From Gloeobacter morelensis MG652769 (GTDB lineage Bacteria; Cyanobacteriota; Cyanobacteriia; Gloeobacterales; Gloeobacteraceae), in the NCBI RefSeq assembly GCF_021018745.1, contig NZ_CP063845.1, forward strand, positions 2,108,001-2,172,000: DNA of 64,000 nt, given 5' to 3'. Positions 61,024 to 64,000 of this stretch are shown here, piece after piece. A program made the position numbers and the translations under genes. The notes beneath the pieces were generated by a model. That model was not told the origin of the DNA, ran no database searches, and worked only from the letters and a program-made list of their open reading frames with translations. Positions within the stretch are counted from its first letter, which is position 1. Each line of letters starts with the position of its first letter.

Positions 61024-61950
61024 GTGAGAATTCCAAGAATCACCCCCAATACAAGCCTTCTTGTTGTCAGCACTGTACTGATTGTGATTGCGAGCGTCTG
61101 GGCGGGGCAGACGGTGGGCTGGCTGATGCCGGCGGAAGCTTCTAAAGAAGCCGGGCAAATCGATGGTCTTTTCCGCTTTATGCTGATTATCGCCACCGGC
61201 ATCTTCCTGGGCGTCCAGGGTGTGCTACTGTACTCGGCCTTCGTCTTCAAGCGGGCCAAAGACGACATGGGCGACGGTCCCAACATGCACGGCAACCTGC
61301 GCCTGGAGATCCTCTGGACGGCGATTCCGACGGCGCTGGTGCTTTATTTGTCGATCTACAGCTTTGAGGTCTTTCAGTTGTTGGGTGCCGGTTCGCCGAT
61401 GGGCGGCGGTGCCCACCACGAAGATTCGGGGCTGCCGATTCGCTTTCAGGCGACCAACCCGGACCCGTCCGCCCCGCCGCCGCTGGTCATCGGTGTGGAA
61501 GCGGTGCAGTACGCCTGGATTTTTAGCTACCCCGGCAGCGACACGCAAGTCTCCGAGTTGCACTTGCCCATCGGCCAGCCGGTCCGGATGGACATGAAGT
61601 CCAATGACGTCATCCATGCCTTCTGGGTCCCCGAATTTCGCCTCAAGCAGGATGTGATTCCCGGACGCACCACCCAGGTGAGCTTCACCCCGACCAAAGC
61701 CGGCAAATACCAGCTGCGCTGCGCGGAGTTATGCGGCGCCTACCACGGCGGCATGGTCGTCGATGTGATTGTCGAAGATAAAAAGGACGTCGATGCGTGG
61801 CTCAAAAGCCAGGCGTCGCTGGGGACGAGCACCCGGGTGGCGCAACTGGCCGATCCGGCCGCCGCCTACGGGGCGACGAGCGGCACTACCGTGCTGCAAT
61901 CCGAACAAACCCGCGCCCTCGTCGGGCACCTGCGCGCACAAGGACAGTAA
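61024..61950 (+). CDS. ctaC: Cytochrome c oxidase subunit II
   Basis: A 308-residue membrane-anchored subunit. Two transmembrane helices (SLLVVSTVLIVIASVWAG, FMLIIATGIFLGVQGVLLYS) are followed by the cupredoxin domain. The CuA centre is complete: VIHAFWVPEFRLKQDVIPGR (His) and CAELCGAYHGGM (two Cys, His, Met). It accepts electrons from cytochrome c or plastocyanin. It starts at GTG 61024 and is followed 3 bases later by the subunit I gene. Confidence 0.96.
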   Translation: MRIPRITPNTSLLVVSTVLIVIASVWAGQTVGWLMPAEASKEAGQIDGLFRFMLIIATGIFLGVQGVLLYSAFVFKRAKDDMGDGPNMHGNLRLEILWTAIPTALVLYLSIYSFEVFQLLGAGSPMGGGAHHEDSGLPIRFQATNPDPSAPPPLVIGVEAVQYAWIFSYPGSDTQVSELHLPIGQPVRMDMKSNDVIHAFWVPEFRLKQDVIPGRTTQVSFTPTKAGKYQLRCAELCGAYHGGMVVDVIVEDKKDVDAWLKSQASLGTSTRVAQLADPAAAYGATSGTTVLQSEQTRALVGHLRAQGQ

Positions 61951-61953
61951 GCA

Positions 61954-63636
61954 ATGGTTGAAACCACCCAACAAAGTGTCGAGCAACGGCAGCCGGAGCC
62001 TCTGGGCGATTGGCGCTGCTACTTCAGCTTCTGTGTCGATCACAAGGTGATCGGCATCCAGTACCTGGTGACGACCTTTTTCTTCTACCTGCTGGGCGGC
62101 GCCCTGGCGATGGTCATCCGCGCCGAGCTGATGACCCCTGGGGCCGAACTGGATCGCTCGCTCTACAACGGCGTGTTTACCATCCACGCGACGATCATGA
62201 TCTTTCTTTGGATCATTCCGACCCTGGCGGGCTTCGGCAACTTCCTGGTGCCTTTGATGATTGGTGCCCGGGACATGGCCTTTCCGCGGCTCAACGCCCT
62301 CAGTTTCTGGATGATTCCGCCCGGGGGGCTGCTTCTGCTTTCGAGCTTTTTTGTGCAAAGCGGAGCAGCCGGTGCCGGTTGGACCTCCTATCCACCCCTC
62401 AGCACCCAGCAGGTGCAGGTGGGCGACTTGTTGGTGACCAACTTCGGTCAGGTCATCTGGATTGCGAGCGTTGTCTTTTTGGGCACGTCATCGATCCTGG
62501 CAGCCCTCAACTTCATCGTCACGATCGTGGCGATGCGCACCGAGGGGATGGAGCTGTTTCGGATGCCGCTATTTTGCTGGGCGACGCTCACCGCCTCGTG
62601 CATCACGCTGCTGGGCACTCCGGTCCTGGCCGGGGCGGTGATTTTGCTCGCCTTTGATCTACTTTTGGGAACCGTCTTTTTCAACCCGACCGGCGGCGGC
62701 GACCCGGTGGTCTACCAGCACATGTTCTGGTTCTATTCCCACCCGGCGGTCTACATTATGGTCCTGCCGGCGATGGGGATCATCTCCGAGGTGCTGCCGG
62801 TCTTCTCGCGCAAACCGATCTTCGGCTACAAGGCGATCGCCATTTCGAGCATGGGTATTGCCGTGCTGGGCTTTCTGGTCTGGGCGCACCACATGTTCAC
62901 CTCCGGTACCCCCGACTGGCTGCGCATGTTCTTCATGGTCACTTCGTTTTTGATCGCGGTACCCACCGGCATCAAGGTCTTCAGCTGGCTGGGCACGATC
63001 TGGGGCGGCAAGCTGGAACTGTCTTCGGCGATGCTCTTTGCCATGGGCTTTGTCTCGATGTTCGTCGTAGGCGGCCTGTCGGGCATCATGCTCGCCTCGG
63101 TGCCGGTGGATATCCACGTCCACGACACCTACTTCGTGGTCGCCCACCTGCACTACGTACTCTTTGGCGGCAGCGTCTTCGCCATCTATGCGGGGCTTTA
63201 CTACTGGTTTCCAAAGATGACCGGGCGGCTGCTCAACGAGACCTGGGGCAAGATCCACTTCGCCCTCACCTTCATCGGTTTCAACCTGTGCTTCTTGCCG
63301 ATGCACCAGTTGGGACTGCAGGGAATGCCCCGGCGCGTCGCCGAGTACGCCGAGCAGTTCCAGAGCCTCAACGTGCTGGTGAGTATCGGCGGCTTCCTGC
63401 TGGGTATCTCGACGTTGCCCTTTTTGTTCAATGCCATCTACAGCTGGCTGTGGGGACCGAAGGCCCCGGCCAATCCCTGGCGGGCTTTGACCTTGGAATG
63501 GACCACCGCCTCGCCGCCGCCGGTCGAGAACTTCGAGTACCTGCCGGTGGTCACCGCCGGTCCTTACGAGTACGGTACGGTCGGCTCCAGCCCCGAGGGC
63601 GACACGCCGACGGCCATCTCCCAACCTAAGTCCTGA
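61954..63636 (+). CDS. ctaD: Cytochrome c oxidase subunit I
   Basis: A 560-residue subunit with twelve helices. Heme a ligand in NGVFTIHATIMIFLWIIP, the CuB/His-Tyr site in WFYSHPAVYIMVLPAMGIIS, and the two His of heme a/a3 in HDTYFVVAHLHYVLFGGSVF. It forms the catalytic core for oxygen reduction and proton pumping; the residues that matter for the K-pathway are present in the same helix as the His-Tyr pair. The operon ctaC-ctaD-ctaE is in the usual order. Confidence 0.97.
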   Translation: MVETTQQSVEQRQPEPLGDWRCYFSFCVDHKVIGIQYLVTTFFFYLLGGALAMVIRAELMTPGAELDRSLYNGVFTIHATIMIFLWIIPTLAGFGNFLVPLMIGARDMAFPRLNALSFWMIPPGGLLLLSSFFVQSGAAGAGWTSYPPLSTQQVQVGDLLVTNFGQVIWIASVVFLGTSSILAALNFIVTIVAMRTEGMELFRMPLFCWATLTASCITLLGTPVLAGAVILLAFDLLLGTVFFNPTGGGDPVVYQHMFWFYSHPAVYIMVLPAMGIISEVLPVFSRKPIFGYKAIAISSMGIAVLGFLVWAHHMFTSGTPDWLRMFFMVTSFLIAVPTGIKVFSWLGTIWGGKLELSSAMLFAMGFVSMFVVGGLSGIMLASVPVDIHVHDTYFVVAHLHYVLFGGSVFAIYAGLYYWFPKMTGRLLNETWGKIHFALTFIGFNLCFLPMHQLGLQGMPRRVAEYAEQFQSLNVLVSIGGFLLGISTLPFLFNAIYSWLWGPKAPANPWRALTLEWTTASPPPVENFEYLPVVTAGPYEYGTVGSSPEGDTPTAISQPKS

Positions 63637-63654
63637 CGCTCCGGATAGACACAG

Positions 63655-64000
63655 ATGCAATCACCGATCAGTTCCAACGACGCGGCGATGTCCCAGGCAA
63701 TCGGCCATGGCGACGGCCACGGCCACGGCCACGGCGAGCACCCTGACCTGCGCATGCTCGGTTTCACGCTGTTTTTGATCTCGGAGGGGATGCTCTTCGT
63801 GGGCCTGTTCGTGGCCTACCTCACCTACCGGGCTGCCGCCCCGGCCTGGCCGCCGGCGGGCACCCCCGAACTGGAGAAGATTCTGCCTGCCATCTTCACG
63901 GTCATCCTGGTGGCCAGTTCCGGGGTGATCATGCTCGCTGAGCGCGCCCTCAAGCACGGCGACATGGGTCAGTTCCGGCTATTTTGGTTACTCACCACGG
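63655..64000 (+). CDS. ctaE: Cytochrome c oxidase subunit III (partial, runs off the end)
   Basis: ATG at 63655, 18 bases after the stop of ctaD; the frame stays open to the window end, giving 115 residues. The N-terminus contains a His/Gly run (IGHGDGHGHGHGEHP), followed by RMLGFTLFLISEGMLFVGLF, VAYLTYRAAAP and the next hydrophobic helix LPAIFTVILVASSGVIML, as in subunit III. The His-rich tract may bind metal but is also seen in other cyanobacterial subunit III proteins. Confidence 0.9.
   Translation, partial: MQSPISSNDAAMSQAIGHGDGHGHGHGEHPDLRMLGFTLFLISEGMLFVGLFVAYLTYRAAAPAWPPAGTPELEKILPAIFTVILVASSGVIMLAERALKHGDMGQFRLFWLLTT

Noticed and set aside
1-64000. CRISPR arrays, tRNA or rRNA genes
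   Set aside because: No regularly spaced direct repeats of 25-40 bases and no T-arm plus acceptor pattern other than that of the tmRNA were found.

Overview
The window comes from a GC-rich cyanobacterium, most likely Gloeobacter. The clues are a tmRNA tag reading ATNNVVPFARARATVAA, several protein families that look cyanobacterial, and a cytochrome oxidase locus with divergent heme A genes. The species assignment is inference from memory of families, not from a search.

Layout. (1) 1-2954: iscX, then glmS, then a 369-bp mini element with all the hallmarks of Tn7 (TGT/ACA ends, TnsB-like sites, 5-bp target duplication) placed just after the glmS stop, then a beheaded DUF1963 gene. (2) 2955-3917: IS982-family element, copy 1. 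(3) 3918-10636: mixed genes, including a protease-like/VirB2-pilin fusion, a cNMP-domain histidine kinase, a circularly permuted (two-piece) tmRNA gene, a fluoride channel, a NarL-type response regulator and a conserved zinc-motif protein. (4) 10697-46545: a 36-kb, almost entirely plus-strand exopolysaccharide island. It holds sugar-nucleotide genes (a CDP-glucose-type cytidylyltransferase with an unusual oxidoreductase set, UDP-glucose dehydrogenase and UDP-xylose synthase), a Wzc-type tyrosine kinase, a Wza-type export protein, an O-antigen ligase/polymerase, seven glycosyltransferases, a sulfotransferase, a PglK/MsbA-like ABC transporter, a phosphoglycosyl transferase, and acyltransferases, two of which carry GAF domains. 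(5) 46691-51774: an HTH/zinc-ribbon protein, a degenerate formate-dehydrogenase-like protein, an NfeD/SPFH pair, a gamma-carbonic-anhydrase-like protein and a small ORF. (6) 51846-54724, minus strand: a copper-radical oxidase and a Cu/Zn-SOD-like protein. (7) 54898-55860: IS982 copy 2, identical to copy 1 in protein sequence and with a clean 7-bp target duplication. (8) 56115-64000: a restriction-endonuclease-like gene, a minus-strand operon ctaA-ctaB-ABC ATPase-permease, and the divergent ctaC-ctaD-ctaE operon, whose last gene runs off the end.

How it works together. The island can plausibly make lipid-linked repeat units (the sugar transferase at 36381 primes, glycosyltransferases extend), flip them (ABC transporter at 24776, since no Wzx is visible), polymerise them (21370) and export them (Wzc/Wza), with xylose, sulfate and acyl decoration. 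The heme genes ctaB and ctaA make heme A for the cytochrome c oxidase encoded by ctaCDE.

The strongest candidates for something new are the mini-Tn7-like element at glmS, the acyltransferase/beta-helix/GAF fusion, the protease/pilin fusion, the formate-dehydrogenase-like protein without its iron-sulfur and Sec/Cys ligands, and the tandem SAF-type oxidoreductases of the CDP-sugar module.
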